The notes: generated from the letters alone by a model not told the origin. DNA of 64,000 nucleotides from Nafulsella turpanensis ZLM-10 (GCF_000346615.1 NZ_ANNU01000002.1:142326-206325), one strand, 5' to 3'. Positions 53,374-62,810 are shown, numbered from the stretch's first letter. Numbers and translations: made by a program.

Positions 53374-53401
53374 CCTTATCTTTATTCATCTAAAGATAAG
53401 G
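53374..53401. terminator. Convergent hairpin between pdxH and bshB1
   Basis: An 11-bp perfect stem (CCTTATCTTTA at 53374-53384 with TAAAGATAAGG at 53391-53401) and a 6-base loop. No long T run follows on either strand, but the position between convergent genes suits a terminator. Confidence 0.55.
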
Positions 53402-53429
53402 CTCCAGCAGAATTTTATTTAAGTCCCAG

Positions 53430-54146
53430 CTACAGTACATCATACAAGCTCTTCACTCCTATCTGCTTGTGAAGGGTAAAACCTTCGCCGAAGGTAACGC
53501 CAATGGATTGCCCATACTCCCGTGCCCTTGCTTCGATGAATTTCATAAAGTTTTCGGAGGATATATAGGTCTCCGGCTCATCGCTTTCGGGGTTGAAGAA
53601 CTGTGAGCCGAAGGCTTTAATGGAAGCGACTTTCTGTTCCCAGTAATCCGACACATCCACCACAAAATCGGGCTGGATGTACTGGCTCTGAATATAGTGG
53701 AAGAGCTGGCGGGGGCGCCATGCTTCCTGCGGCTGGCCATCCAGTTCAGTATCTATTTTTCGCAGGCCAGCTAAGAAACAGGAATCGATAGCCAGTTGTG
53801 CCCCGCGGCCATGGTCGGGATGGCGATCGGTAACGGCATTGGCCAGCACTATATCAGGCTGGTATTGACGAATCTTCCGGATTACGGCCAGCTGGTGTTC
53901 CCGGTCATTCAGAAAGTAAGCATCGGCCAGCCCTAAGTTTTCCCGAACGGATAAGCCCAGAATACTTGCCGAAGCCTCTGCTTCTTCCAGGCGGAGCTCA
54001 GGTGTGCCACGGGTACCCATTTCGCCCCTGGTAAAATCAACTATGCCCACTTTCTTGCCCATGGCCACATGCAGAGCAATGGTTCCGCTGCAGGTTAGTT
54101 CGGCATCATCAGGATGCGCAGCTAAAACAAGGATATCTAACTTCAT
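53430..54146 (-). CDS. bshB1: N-acetylglucosaminyl-malate deacetylase (bacillithiol synthesis)
   Basis: A 238-aa zinc deacetylase of the PIG-L/LmbE family. The ATG at 54146 starts the conserved strand (MKLDILVLAAHPDD), so the long upstream extension to 54281 is rejected. AHPDDAE carries the first metal ligands, with FTRGEMGTRG and DRHPDHGRGAQ completing the zinc and active sites. BshB1 removes the acetyl group from GlcNAc-malate in bacillithiol synthesis; PIG-L relatives with other substrates exist. It is followed by the convergent hairpin and preceded by the terminator of the M23 gene. Confidence 0.88.
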   Translation of the reverse strand: MKLDILVLAAHPDDAELTCSGTIALHVAMGKKVGIVDFTRGEMGTRGTPELRLEEAEASASILGLSVRENLGLADAYFLNDREHQLAVIRKIRQYQPDIVLANAVTDRHPDHGRGAQLAIDSCFLAGLRKIDTELDGQPQEAWRPRQLFHYIQSQYIQPDFVVDVSDYWEQKVASIKAFGSQFFNPESDEPETYISSENFMKFIEARAREYGQSIGVTFGEGFTLHKQIGVKSLYDVL

Positions 54147-54150
54147 ATAT

Positions 54151-54182
54151 AAAAATAAAAAAACCACACCTAAAAGGTGTGG
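54151..54182 (-). terminator. Terminator of the M23/LysM peptidase gene
   Basis: CCACACC (54164-54170) pairs with GGTGTGG (54176-54182), loop TAAAA. On the minus strand a long T-rich run follows. It ends the trxB-M23 transcript 33 bases past the stop. Confidence 0.88.
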
Positions 54183-54214
54183 CAAATATACTAAAAGCTG
54201 TGGCCCTCGCCAGC

Positions 54215-55267
54215 TTAATTCACGCGTAATCTCTGGCCAATCCTTAGCACGCTGTTCCGGCGGATGCCATTTAAGCGACATAGCTGGTTAATGGAAACCC
54301 CATACCGGTTACTAATCTCCGAAAGGGTATCGCCACTCCGTACTCTATGAAAATGGATTTTGCGTGCTTCCTTTACATAGGCAAAAGTGGCAGGGCTAAT
54401 GGACAGGCTATCCATTGCCAGCTCGTTATCTTCAAAATTGTAGATTTTCTCGGGGTTAATAGGATTCCCCTCGTATCTGAATTCGAAGTGCAGGTGAGGT
54501 CCGCTGCTACGGCCTGTATTTCCACCAAGGGCTATCACTTCGCCAGCCTCAACAACATCGCCTACCTCTACCAGCTGCTTGCTCAGGTGGCCGTATAAGG
54601 TTTCCAGTCCATTCTTATGGCGTACCAGGAGGTAATAGCCATATCCACTCGGGTCATACTTCTTTATGCGAACAATTCCATCGAACATCGTCCGGACAGA
54701 ATCGCCTTTATCCAGTTCAATGTCCGTACCATAATGCCAGCGATAGCGCCTGGAACCAAAGTTGGAAGTAATGGGGGTGTCATCTAACGGAGGGGACCAG
54801 CCACCAATCTCAAGGGAATCGTACAGCTGCAGGTGTACCGTGTCGGCAAACTTTCCCGGATCGACCTCATAGGGGTTGATATTCCAGCTATCCCACAGGC
54901 TGTAGTATTCATGCAGGCTTAACCACTCCTTACTGATTTTCAGATCATCAGAAACCTCCACCATTACTTTCTTTTCGGCCATGGCTGTCTCTTCAAATAA
55001 CTCCAGCAGTCCTTTTTTTACTTCAGGATCCTCGTCTTCATCTGCAATCAATTCCTCATTATCCAATCCCAATTCTTCACCGCCACCGCCAAAATTCTGT
55101 AGCGAATCGGTAAAACTACTTTGCAAAGTATCAGGCGCCACATACTCCACCACCGGAGATTTGGCCCTGAAAAGATTACGAAACCAACCACCTTTTTTCT
55201 GAGCATGGGCTGCCGTAGCACCCACCATCAGAAGGCAAATAATTAAAGAACTTACTATATTTTTCAC
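54215..55267 (-). CDS. M23 metallopeptidase with LysM domain
   Basis: A 350-aa exported cell-wall protein. I choose the GTG at 55267, which overlaps the trxB stop (GTGA) and starts a signal peptide (VKNIVSSLIICLLMVGATAAHAQ is the first stretch, 1-23). An acidic linker spans about 40-110. The M23 domain (about 165-290) has the zinc ligand HYGTD and HLHFEF. A C-terminal LysM (about 305-350, HRVRSGDTLSEISNRYGV) binds peptidoglycan. It probably cuts or senses peptide cross-links, or acts as an activator if degenerate. Confidence 0.9.
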   Translation of the reverse strand: MKNIVSSLIICLLMVGATAAHAQKKGGWFRNLFRAKSPVVEYVAPDTLQSSFTDSLQNFGGGGEELGLDNEELIADEDEDPEVKKGLLELFEETAMAEKKVMVEVSDDLKISKEWLSLHEYYSLWDSWNINPYEVDPGKFADTVHLQLYDSLEIGGWSPPLDDTPITSNFGSRRYRWHYGTDIELDKGDSVRTMFDGIVRIKKYDPSGYGYYLLVRHKNGLETLYGHLSKQLVEVGDVVEAGEVIALGGNTGRSSGPHLHFEFRYEGNPINPEKIYNFEDNELAMDSLSISPATFAYVKEARKIHFHRVRSGDTLSEISNRYGVSINQLCRLNGIRRNSVLRIGQRLRVN

Positions 55268-56211
55268 TCTGCTACTGCGACTTCTTTGCTTGCTAAAAAG
55301 CGCTCCGCATCCAGAGCTGCCATACATCCTGTTCCTGCTGCTGTTACCGCCTGGCGGTATACGTGGTCCTGCGCATCGCCTGCTGCGAATACACCTTCAA
55401 TATTTGTTCTGGAAGTACCTGGAATGGTTTGAATATATCCATTCTCATCCATCTTGAGGTAATCTTTAAAAATAGCTGTATTAGGCTGGTGACCAATGGC
55501 TACAAAGAAACCCTGTACCGGAATTTCCTTTACCTCACCGCTCTGGTTATTGATTACCCTAACGGCTTCCACTTCATGCTCCCCTAAAATTTCCTCTGTT
55601 TCGGTATTCCAGAGCACTTCAATATTTTTTGCTTTTAGCACGCGCTGCTGCATAATGGTGGAGGCACGCATCTCGTTGCGCCGAACCAGCATATATACTT
55701 TTTTGCAGAGCTTGCTCAGGTAAGTAGCCTCTTCGCAGGCGGTATCGCCGGCTCCTACTACGGCTACATCCATATTTCTAAAAAAGAAACCGTCGCAAAC
55801 CGCACAGGCCGAAACACCCTGGCCATTCAGGCGCTGCTCAGATGGCAGTCCCAGCCATTTGGCCGATGCGCCTGTTGAAATAATTACACTTTCTGCGGTA
55901 ATTTCATGCTTATCGTCTATTACCACTTTGTGAGGATAGCCGCTAAAGTCGACACTGGTGGCTAGGCCGGTTCTTACATCGGTGCCAAAGCGTTCTGCCT
56001 GCTGCTGAAAGTCAATCATCATTTGCGGGCCATTGACTCCATCCGGATAACCGGGGTAATTTTCCACATCGTTGGTAATGGTCAGCTGACCACCCGGCTG
56101 CTCTCCCATATAAAGTACCGGGTTAAGGCCTGCCCGCGAAGCATAAATTGCTGCGGTATAGCCGGCTGGCCCTGATCCAATAATCAATACTTTTACTTCT
56201 TCCTTGGTCAT
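55264..56211 (-). CDS. trxB: Thioredoxin reductase
   Basis: A 315-aa FAD/NADPH disulfide reductase. The FAD motif GSGPAGYTAAIYASRAG is at the N-terminus, the redox-active cysteines are in CAVC (SACAVCDGFF, about residues 135-138), the NADPH motif is VVGAGDTACEEA, and the C-terminal FAD motif is GVFAAGDAQD. It keeps thioredoxin reduced and works with bacillithiol in cytosolic redox balance. It is downstream of rpoD across a terminator and overlaps the M23 start by 4 bases. Confidence 0.95.
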   Translation of the reverse strand: MTKEEVKVLIIGSGPAGYTAAIYASRAGLNPVLYMGEQPGGQLTITNDVENYPGYPDGVNGPQMMIDFQQQAERFGTDVRTGLATSVDFSGYPHKVVIDDKHEITAESVIISTGASAKWLGLPSEQRLNGQGVSACAVCDGFFFRNMDVAVVGAGDTACEEATYLSKLCKKVYMLVRRNEMRASTIMQQRVLKAKNIEVLWNTETEEILGEHEVEAVRVINNQSGEVKEIPVQGFFVAIGHQPNTAIFKDYLKMDENGYIQTIPGTSRTNIEGVFAAGDAQDHVYRQAVTAAGTGCMAALDAERFLASKEVAVAE

Positions 56212-56273
56212 ATTATGCGAAGGTAGTTTCTTTTATAAACTGTTTTCGATTGCGAATTTATATAAAGTTACAA

Positions 56274-56303
56274 TAAAAAAAGGTCTCAAACAGGAGACCT
56301 TTT
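56274..56303 (-). terminator. rpoD terminator
   Basis: AAAAGGTCTC (56278-56287) pairs with GAGACCTTTT (56294-56303), loop AAACAG. A T run follows on the minus strand. It lies 25 bases past the rpoD stop. Confidence 0.9.
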
Positions 56304-56327
56304 ATGAATGTAATATGTTTTACTGAA

Positions 56328-57191
56328 TTATCCAAGATAGGGCTTCAAAGCTTTGCTTCTGGAGGTATGGCGCAGCCTGCGAATGGCTTTTTCCTTGATT
56401 TGCCTTACCCGCTCGCGCGTCAGGTTAAACTTCTCTCCTATCTCCTCCAAAGTCATGCTGTGTTCACCGTTAAGACCAAAATACAGCGCAATAACATCGG
56501 CTTCGCGTTGGGTAAGGGTAGAAAGGGCTCTCTGCACCTCTCTGCGCAGCGAATCATTCATCAGCTCCGCATCGGGGGTTTCTTCCGAATCATTTTCCAG
56601 TACATCCAAAAGGCTGTTTTCTTCTCCCTGCACAAATGGAGCATCCATCGATACATGGCGGCCCGATATTTTCATGGTGTCTACCACTTCGCTGGTCGAT
56701 ACTTCAAGGCACTCAGCAAGTTCATCCGGCGAAGGCTCACGCTCGAACTTTTGCTCGAGTTCAGAAAAGGTTTTGGAAATTTTGTTTAAGGAACCTACCC
56801 TGTTAAGCGGAAGGCGAACGATGCGGGATTGTTCGGCCAGGGCCTGTAAAATAGACTGGCGAATCCACCAGACAGCATAAGAGATGAATTTGAAACCGCG
56901 GGTTTCGTCGAATCGCTGGGCAGCTTTAATCAAACCAAGGTTTCCTTCATTAATAAGGTCTCCTAAAGAAAGGCCCTGGTTCTGATACTGCTTGGCAACT
57001 GATACCACAAACCTCAGGTTAGCTTTGGTTAGCTTTTCAAGCGCCATCTGGTCTCCTTCCCGAATCCGCTTGGCTAACTCCACTTCTTCATCTGGCGTAA
57101 GCAGGTCAACCTTTCCAATCTCCTGTAAATACTTGTCAAGGGACTGGCTTTCGCGGTTGGTGATTTGCTTACTAATCTTAAGCTGTCTCAT
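56328..57191 (-). CDS. rpoD: Primary sigma factor (RpoD/SigA)
   Basis: A 287-aa housekeeping sigma of the short Bacteroidota type. It lacks region 1.1 and starts with region 1.2 ([17 protein letters not shown]). Region 2 has [34 protein letters not shown] and [13 protein letters not shown], region 3 [11 protein letters not shown], and region 4 the helix-turn-helix [28 protein letters not shown]. It directs RNA polymerase to the TTTG/TAnnTTTG promoters seen in this window. A strong dyad lies in its leader (57253-57291). Confidence 0.96.
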   Translation of the reverse strand: MRQLKISKQITNRESQSLDKYLQEIGKVDLLTPDEEVELAKRIREGDQMALEKLTKANLRFVVSVAKQYQNQGLSLGDLINEGNLGLIKAAQRFDETRGFKFISYAVWWIRQSILQALAEQSRIVRLPLNRVGSLNKISKTFSELEQKFEREPSPDELAECLEVSTSEVVDTMKISGRHVSMDAPFVQGEENSLLDVLENDSEETPDAELMNDSLRREVQRALSTLTQREADVIALYFGLNGEHSMTLEEIGEKFNLTRERVRQIKEKAIRRLRHTSRSKALKPYLG

Positions 57192-57252
57192 TCAGTAAAA
57201 TTGTTTGATATATGTTCCGGTTTGTGATTGATAACTTTCAGCTAACAGTGCA

Positions 57253-57291
57253 GGGTAAAATTAAAGTTCCTTCTGCACTTTAATATTACCC
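57253..57291. repeat. 15-bp dyad in the rpoD leader
   Basis: GGGTAAAATTAAAGT (57253-57267) and ACTTTAATATTACCC (57277-57291) pair with one mismatch around a 9-base loop. It sits between pnp and rpoD, 62 bases before the rpoD start, with no T run. It could be an operator, a leader hairpin or a processing site. Confidence 0.65.
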
Positions 57292-57319
57292 TAACATTGT
57301 TCTTAAACAATTGTTGTCA

Positions 57320-59449
57320 TTATTTTTTCTCTGGCTTTGGCAGCAGCACTTTTCTGGATAAACGATATTTACCGGTCTTTTTATCAACATCGATCAGTTT
57401 CACAGAAATTTCCTCGCCTTCTTCCAGTATACCTTCCATGTTTTCGATGCGCTCCCATTTAATTTCGGAAATGTGCAGCAAACCATCTTTGCCTGGCATA
57501 AACTCTACAAAGGCACCAAACGGCATGATAGACTTAACTTTTCCTTCATATATGGTACCTACTTCAGGAAGAGCCACTATATTTCTGATACGCTGGCTGG
57601 CAGCATCCGTTGCTTCCTTAGCAGAGGCAAAGATATTTACCACGCCATAGTTATCTTTTTCTTCGATAACTATGGTAGCACCGGTATCTTTCTGGATTTC
57701 CTGCACTACTTTACCACCTGGTCCGATTACGGCACCAATCATATCCTTCGGAATCTGGATATGTACGAAGCGTGGAGCTGTTGGCTTGAACTCCTCGCGC
57801 GGAGCAGCAAGTGTCTTCTTCATCTCATTTAGGATGTGCAGCCTGCCTTCATTGGCCTGCATCAGCGCCTCACGCAATACATCGAAAGAAAGTCCATCAA
57901 TTTTGATGTCCATCTGGCAGGCAGTAATTCCCTTCTCGGTGCCGGTCACTTTAAAGTCCATATCGCCCAGGTGATCTTCATCGCCCAATATATCGGACAA
58001 AATAGCGTAACGGCCTGATTCGTTATCAGAAATCATGCCCATGGCAATACCGGAAACCGGTGCGGAAATTTTAATACCTGCATCCATCAGGGCGAGTGTA
58101 CCTGCACAAACCGTAGCCATGGAAGATGAACCGTTCGATTCCAGAATATCTGATACTACACGAATGGTATAAGGATTCTCCTCCTCGTTAGGCAATACAT
58201 TTTTTAGCGCGCGAAGAGCTAGATTACCATGCCCTACCTCACGACGACCCGGTCCGCGATTGGGACGTGCTTCGCCAGTAGAGAAAGCAGGGAAGTTATA
58301 ATGGAGCAGAAACTTGTTGGACCCCACCAGCATGGCAGAATCAATCATCTGCTCATCGAGCTTTGTACCAAGCGTAACAGTAGTTAAAGACTGCGTTTCT
58401 CCACGGGTAAATACTGCCGAACCATGGGCGGAAGGCAGATAGTCTACTTCCGACCAGATAGGACGCACCTCGTTATACTTACGGCCATCTACCCTCTTGC
58501 CTGCTGAAAGGGTAAATTCGCGGGATGCTTTTTTGTGAATTTCTTTAAAATACTTTTTAACGAGCTCAATGTTTACCTCGGTTTCTTCACCCAGGCTCTC
58601 GATGTAAGAATCTCTGATTTCCTTCACTTTCTCGCCCCTAACAGCCTTATTAGGAGAAGCTTCTGCCACGACTGCATAAACCTGATCGTATAATTTATCG
58701 AACAACTCCTTACGCAGCTCTTCGTCATTTTCTTCGTGGTTGTAAGTACGCTTTTCAGTTTTACCGGCTGCTTCCATCAACTCTACCTGTACACGGCATT
58801 GTTCTTTAATAGCCTTATGAGCAACCTGAATGGCTTCCAGCATTTCCTCCTCAGAGCATTCATGCATCTCTCCTTCCACCATCATGATGTTATCTTCTGT
58901 ACCAGCAACAATCATTTCCAGGGTTGCCTGGTCTTTCTGATTTTTGGTTGGATTGATCACATATTCTCCTTCTACTTTCGCAACGCGAACTTCGGAGATA
59001 GGACCACCAAAAGGGATATCGGAAACCGCTAATGCAGCAGAGGCTGCGAGGGCCGCAAGGGCATCTGGAAGCGCCTCCTGATCGGCCGAAATCAGGGAAA
59101 TCATTACCTGTGTTTCCGCGTGGTAATCGTCGGGAAATAAAGGGCGGAGGGCGCGGTCTACAAGGCGGCTGATAAGGATCTCATGGTCAGAAAGCCTTCC
59201 TTCACGTTTCAGGAAACCGCCGGGGATACGACCTGCCGAAGCAAATTTTTCCTGGTAATCAACAGACATTGGCAGGAAATCAACACCTTCTCTGGCTTCT
59301 TTGGTCGATACTACTGTGGCCAGCAGCATAGTATCCCCCATACGCACAACTGCGGCACCGTCGGCCTGTTTGGCAAGCTTACCGGTCTCGATGGTTATTT
59401 CACGCCCATCCTCTAAACGAACAGACTTTGTAATTACATTAGGTAGCAT
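57320..59449 (-). CDS. pnp: Polyribonucleotide nucleotidyltransferase (PNPase)
   Basis: A 709-aa 3'-5' phosphorolytic exoribonuclease. Two RNase PH domains (about 10-145 and 315-545) flank an alpha-helical linker, followed by a KH domain (about 555-615, [19 protein letters not shown]) and an S1 domain (about 620-695, [17 protein letters not shown]). The catalytic core of the second PH domain has [20 protein letters not shown] [16 protein letters not shown]. It acts in mRNA decay. rpsO lies upstream, the classical rpsO-pnp order. rpoD follows downstream. Confidence 0.97.
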   Translation of the reverse strand: MLPNVITKSVRLEDGREITIETGKLAKQADGAAVVRMGDTMLLATVVSTKEAREGVDFLPMSVDYQEKFASAGRIPGGFLKREGRLSDHEILISRLVDRALRPLFPDDYHAETQVMISLISADQEALPDALAALAASAALAVSDIPFGGPISEVRVAKVEGEYVINPTKNQKDQATLEMIVAGTEDNIMMVEGEMHECSEEEMLEAIQVAHKAIKEQCRVQVELMEAAGKTEKRTYNHEENDEELRKELFDKLYDQVYAVVAEASPNKAVRGEKVKEIRDSYIESLGEETEVNIELVKKYFKEIHKKASREFTLSAGKRVDGRKYNEVRPIWSEVDYLPSAHGSAVFTRGETQSLTTVTLGTKLDEQMIDSAMLVGSNKFLLHYNFPAFSTGEARPNRGPGRREVGHGNLALRALKNVLPNEEENPYTIRVVSDILESNGSSSMATVCAGTLALMDAGIKISAPVSGIAMGMISDNESGRYAILSDILGDEDHLGDMDFKVTGTEKGITACQMDIKIDGLSFDVLREALMQANEGRLHILNEMKKTLAAPREEFKPTAPRFVHIQIPKDMIGAVIGPGGKVVQEIQKDTGATIVIEEKDNYGVVNIFASAKEATDAASQRIRNIVALPEVGTIYEGKVKSIMPFGAFVEFMPGKDGLLHISEIKWERIENMEGILEEGEEISVKLIDVDKKTGKYRLSRKVLLPKPEKK

Positions 59450-59486
59450 ATAAAATAAAGCTAATGATTAAGTATAAAAAGCGATA

Positions 59487-59523
59487 GTTTAAACCTGACT
59501 TAAAAATGGTGATGGGTTTAAAC
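59487..59523. repeat. Inverted repeat in the rpsO-pnp gap
   Basis: GTTTAAACC (59487-59495) and GGTTTAAAC (59515-59523) are perfect 9-base arms, 19 bases apart. It lies in the pnp leader, where other bacteria carry an RNase-processed hairpin for PNPase autoregulation. Confidence 0.55.
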
Positions 59524-59560
59524 AAATAAAAGAGGGAATTTTATGCAAACCCCCTCTTTT
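59524..59560 (-). terminator. rpsO terminator
   Basis: AAAAGAGGG (59528-59536) pairs with CCCTCTTTT (59552-59560). On the minus strand a T-rich run TTTATTTGTT follows. It lies 16 bases past the rpsO stop. Confidence 0.8.
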
Positions 59561-59575
59561 GATAGTATGTAAATA

Positions 59576-59851
59576 TTATTTTCTAAGATTCAGCTCGGCA
59601 AGAATTGCTCTGTACCTTTCAATATCTCTTTTGTGAAGATAGTCAAGCAGCCTTCTTCTTTTACCAACAAGCTTGAGCAGGCCCAGACGGGTAGAATAGT
59701 CTTTTTTGTGCTGCTTAAGGTGGTTGGTAAGATGGTTAATGCGGAAGGTAAAGAGCGAAATTTGGGATTCAGCGGAACCTGTATCCTCCTTTTGCTTCAA
59801 CCGGCCATGATTTTCAAACAGTTCTGTTTTTTTCTCTTTTGTTAAATACAT
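59576..59851 (-). CDS. rpsO: 30S ribosomal protein S15
   Basis: A 91-aa ribosomal protein, complete (usual length 88-91). Signature motifs are [48 protein letters not shown], read in parts: TGSAE at 22-26 and the basic helix [10 protein letters not shown]. It binds 16S rRNA helix 22 at the platform. It has its own strong promoter and terminator, upstream of pnp. Confidence 0.97.
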   Translation of the reverse strand: MYLTKEKKTELFENHGRLKQKEDTGSAESQISLFTFRINHLTNHLKQHKKDYSTRLGLLKLVGKRRRLLDYLHKRDIERYRAILAELNLRK

Positions 59852-59888
59852 GCTTAGTCGAAATTATCGATTTAATTAAACTGAATTA

Positions 59889-59920
59889 CAAATTTAGCCT
59901 ATAACGCCATTATTTACAAA
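59889..59920 (-). promoter_or_regulatory. rpsO promoter
   Basis: On the minus strand TTTG (59920-59917), a 20-base spacer and TAAATTTG (59896-59889) match the Bacteroidota consensus exactly. The predicted start leaves a leader of about 30 bases. Confidence 0.8.
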
Positions 59921-59956
59921 CAATTCGCAGTAAATATAAGGCAGGATAAAAAGGCA

Positions 59957-61651
59957 TTAGCTGGAAGATCTTCTTACAACCTGGGGTTTTCTGATTCTTT
60001 CCCCCAGCCTGCTCCTGATTTTTGAAATTAGTACAAGATAGAAGTCAGATTCGAAGAGGCGTGCATCGTTACGGGCCTGCCATAAGAATAAAAAGCCGAA
60101 GGGAAAAAGGACGATATTGGCCGCCCACATCCCCAGTGCCGGACTCACAATTCCCTCGCGTGCCCACTTTTCCCCAAAACTGGTAAAAACATAATAAATT
60201 ACGAAAAACGCAATGGAGATAATAACGGGTATACCAAGACCACCTCTTTTAATAATTGAACCCAAGGGGGCGCCAATCATAAACATAATAAAACAGGCCA
60301 CGGCATGGGCCCACTTCTTGTGTATTTCAATCTGCCACTTATAAATGCTATCACGCAATTCTTTGGCCCGACTGGCATACACATCGTAATTATTCTTCAT
60401 ATAGCGGGCCTGCCCCAGTGCCGATTTATAAAGCTCCTCCTTTTGGCCGGGACTGCTATACTTCTGCTCTACCTTTGCCAGAAGGGCGGTATCTGCCAGA
60501 GAAGGTTCATAAATGGTGCGGTTCTTCGCCTGGTCTCGTACTGCCCGGAGCGACCGCACACCCCCTTCTTCCAGAAGCTTTTGGCGCTGCTCTTCATTGT
60601 ACAGAGGGCGTTCGCTGAGCCCACCTGAGGAAGGAGCTGGTTGCTTTGAGGTAGTATCGCGAGCTGCCACTGCCGCCGCTTCTGCTTTTGCTAATGAATC
60701 CAGCTCGATATATCGCTCTTCAATAACTGCCGGAACCTCTACCTTTGCACGATTCACAAAAGGATTGTAGCTGGCAGCATGCTCAAAAATAGTATACTTT
60801 ACATCTACTATCTCATTGCGCATAGAATCGATATCGTGCGATAATTCACTGACATTCTTCATTACCCTGTTGCTGGCGAAATATTCCTTCTTTGTCTCTA
60901 CCATATTAAAGGACTCCAGACTAAAAACCAGCTTCATTCGATCGAACTTATTCCGGATAAAGTTGGCTGGTTCTTTTGTGGCAACAGTTCTTCCCTTCTC
61001 ATCTTCTGAATAGAGTTGCCCGTTGAACAACTCCATCATCAGGTACTGCTCATTGTTAAACATTTCCATTCGGCCGGAGTCTGCCAGGATAACATCCGTA
61101 TTGCCCTGACCCTTCCGGTGGTCATAGATAATAAGGCTACCGAGGGAGCCGTCATCATACTTCTCATTGACCTTTATGCTGTAGTTAGGAATGCCGTTAT
61201 AGAAGGAACCTTCCTGTAGGGAGAGCGAAGGCTTTGTCTGCCGGATATCGTATAAAAGGCTGTAAGCCCGCAAATTGGCTTCAGGTACGATATTGTTATT
61301 ATTAAAAAAGGCGAAAACAGTAAGAAAGATGGTAAAAACACCAATTGGCACGAGCGTCCTGGTAAGGGAGATGCCAGCGCTTTTTATAGCTGTCAATTCG
61401 AAATGCTCTCCCAGGTTTCCATAAGTCATTAGGGAAGAAAGCAGCACGGCCAGCGGCAAAGCAAGGGAAGTAACGTGAATGGCAAAGTAAAAAAGAAGCT
61501 CGGCGTAAACATGGGCTTCAAGTCCTTTACCAACAATCTCCTCAAAGTACTTAAGCAGATATTGCATCAGCAATATAAACACTACTACCAGAAACGTGAG
61601 AAAAAAGGGCCCCAGAAATGAGCCAATAATAAACTTATCGAGTTTCTTCAT
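59957..61651 (-). CDS. LptF/LptG-family lipopolysaccharide export permease
   Basis: A 564-aa inner-membrane permease of the YjgP/YjgQ family. Helices at about 10-35, 55-75, 100-120 and three more near the C-terminus (about 445-535) flank a large periplasmic jellyroll region (about 130-440). The jellyroll part contains a long charged and Ala/Glu-rich insertion (about 280-400), typical of Bacteroidota. It pairs with the ATPase LptB to lift LPS to the outer membrane. A second family member would be expected elsewhere, because other bacteria need both LptF and LptG. Confidence 0.9.
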   Translation of the reverse strand: MKKLDKFIIGSFLGPFFLTFLVVVFILLMQYLLKYFEEIVGKGLEAHVYAELLFYFAIHVTSLALPLAVLLSSLMTYGNLGEHFELTAIKSAGISLTRTLVPIGVFTIFLTVFAFFNNNNIVPEANLRAYSLLYDIRQTKPSLSLQEGSFYNGIPNYSIKVNEKYDDGSLGSLIIYDHRKGQGNTDVILADSGRMEMFNNEQYLMMELFNGQLYSEDEKGRTVATKEPANFIRNKFDRMKLVFSLESFNMVETKKEYFASNRVMKNVSELSHDIDSMRNEIVDVKYTIFEHAASYNPFVNRAKVEVPAVIEERYIELDSLAKAEAAAVAARDTTSKQPAPSSGGLSERPLYNEEQRQKLLEEGGVRSLRAVRDQAKNRTIYEPSLADTALLAKVEQKYSSPGQKEELYKSALGQARYMKNNYDVYASRAKELRDSIYKWQIEIHKKWAHAVACFIMFMIGAPLGSIIKRGGLGIPVIISIAFFVIYYVFTSFGEKWAREGIVSPALGMWAANIVLFPFGFLFLWQARNDARLFESDFYLVLISKIRSRLGERIRKPQVVRRSSS

Positions 61652-61728
61652 ACATTAATTACCTACCTCTTCTATTCAGAACCACAAAGTAAGCAAGAAA
61701 ATTTTAGAGAAGGTAAAAAAAATCCACG

Positions 61729-62142
61729 CTATCCCCCGACCATTTCCCGCAGATTACTGATCATTCCTTCCCATATATCATGGAGTTCGTCTTCATCATC
61801 TATGTCTGAATAATCCACCACCCGCAAAAAAACGGACTGCGTTATTTCACTTTTCTCCAGGGTAAACTCAAAATACGACTGATCTGAATCTTCCTCTGCT
61901 CCTTCCTGCCCGTTATCCGGCGATGGAAGATACTCGAAACGCACAAACTGCTCACGCCGCTTACTGGCCAGGCGGGCTTTCTGCTCCTCCTCGTCCCAGA
62001 AAAAATGAAAGATTTTATCTTCGTCAATTGTTACATCATCTGCAAACCATTGAGCAAGGCCGGATGCTGTATTGAGATAGGGATAAAGAATTTTCTGGGA
62101 TGCACGCATCTCGTACTCATTCTCGAATTTAATTTTGCTCAT
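61729..62142 (-). CDS. START-like (SRPBCC/AHSA1) domain protein
   Basis: A 137-aa soluble protein. The ATG at 62142 begins MSKIKFENEYEMRASQKILYPYL; a TTG 54 bases upstream is unlikely. The START-like hydrophobic cavity fold is suggested by TASGLAQWFADDVTIDE and the C-terminal helix MISNLREMVGG. A central acidic loop (EEDSDQ) is notable. The ligand is unknown. It is the first gene of the minus-strand chain leading to lptF/G, 77 bases downstream. Confidence 0.8.
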   Translation of the reverse strand: MSKIKFENEYEMRASQKILYPYLNTASGLAQWFADDVTIDEDKIFHFFWDEEEQKARLASKRREQFVRFEYLPSPDNGQEGAEEDSDQSYFEFTLEKSEITQSVFLRVVDYSDIDDEDELHDIWEGMISNLREMVGG

Positions 62143-62214
62143 ACGTGTAGAATACTTTCCGCTGAATATAGGGATAAAAGATATAGAGCGCAACAAATTT
62201 TTTTCAGGAACTTT

Positions 62215-62246
62215 TTTGGTATAATACCAGCAGGGTTGTATGTTTG
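62215..62246 (+). promoter_or_regulatory. tRNA-Met promoter
   Basis: TTTG (62215-62218), a 20-base spacer and TATGTTTG (62239-62246) match the consensus exactly. The predicted start is about 25 bases before the tRNA. Confidence 0.75.
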
Positions 62247-62278
62247 CAGTCCCAAATGAGGGAATTAATCAAATTGCC

Positions 62279-62352
62279 GGCGAGGTAGCTCAGTTGGTTA
62301 GAGCGCAGGATTCATAACCCTGAGGTCACGGGTTCAACTCCCGTCCTCGCTA
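62279..62352 (+). tRNA. tRNA-Met (CAT)
   Basis: A 74-base cloverleaf. The acceptor GGCGAGG pairs with CCTCGCT (one G-U at the end), the anticodon loop TTCATAA holds CAT, and the T-arm ACGGG/CCCGT encloses TTCAACT. The first acceptor pair is G-U, not the unpaired C-A of initiators, and the anticodon stem lacks the GGG/CCC initiator pairs, so an elongator is most likely. A lysidine-modified tRNA-Ile2 cannot be excluded from sequence. Confidence 0.93.
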
Positions 62353-62364
62353 CAAGTAAAAGCA

Positions 62365-62403
62365 AGCCTTTGTAATTCAGTGAATTGCAAAGGCTTTTTT
62401 TTA
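62365..62403 (+). terminator. tRNA-Met terminator
   Basis: AAGCCTTTG then AATTC pair with GAATT then CAAAGGCTT (one mismatched base between), followed by a T run. Confidence 0.9.
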
Positions 62404-62522
62404 TTCCAGACAACTCAACCACTAACAAATACAGGCACTGGCTTTCGTAGTTGGTAAAAACCTGCTCACGGTCCTATTATAAGGAGCTATTATCTAAATT
62501 TATATTTCCTTACAATTACAAT

Positions 62523-62810
62523 CATAAAGAAGAGGCTCCGGGACAACAAATTCGCATTAAGTCAACGGAAGCAGTAACCCTACATAAAGGGAGCCTGCTT
62601 CCGGTACTAAGGGATATTTCTGAATTTACCCCCGTACTTATTAAGGGATCCCGCTAAACAAACATCGATTATCACGTACAGGAAATTATCAATAACTTTA
62701 AGGAAACGGCCAAAGCAAAAAACATTCGGCTGGATTAAAAGGATATACCAGAAACAACAGAAAGGCAAGAATTAGAAAATAGTATCTTTATAACCTTTAC
62801 TGCGCAATGA
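62523..62810 (+). pseudogene. Decayed reading frame, possibly a histidine-kinase dimerisation segment
   Basis: One plus-strand frame stays protein-like through two stops (62655-62657 and 62736-62738): QQIRIKSTEAVTLHKG, LRDISEFTPVLIKG, then TNIDYHVQEIINNFKETAKAKN and IRLD before the second stop. The pattern I-x-L/E-N-F-x-x-x-A-x-x-K-N-I-x-L is typical of the stretch between the H-box and the ATP domain of kinases. No ATP domain follows. The identification is weak. Confidence 0.35.

Noticed and set aside
54147..54281. 45-residue N-terminal extension of bshB1
   Set aside because: It runs through the terminator of the preceding gene and into its coding end. The PIG-L fold begins exactly at the ATG at 54146.
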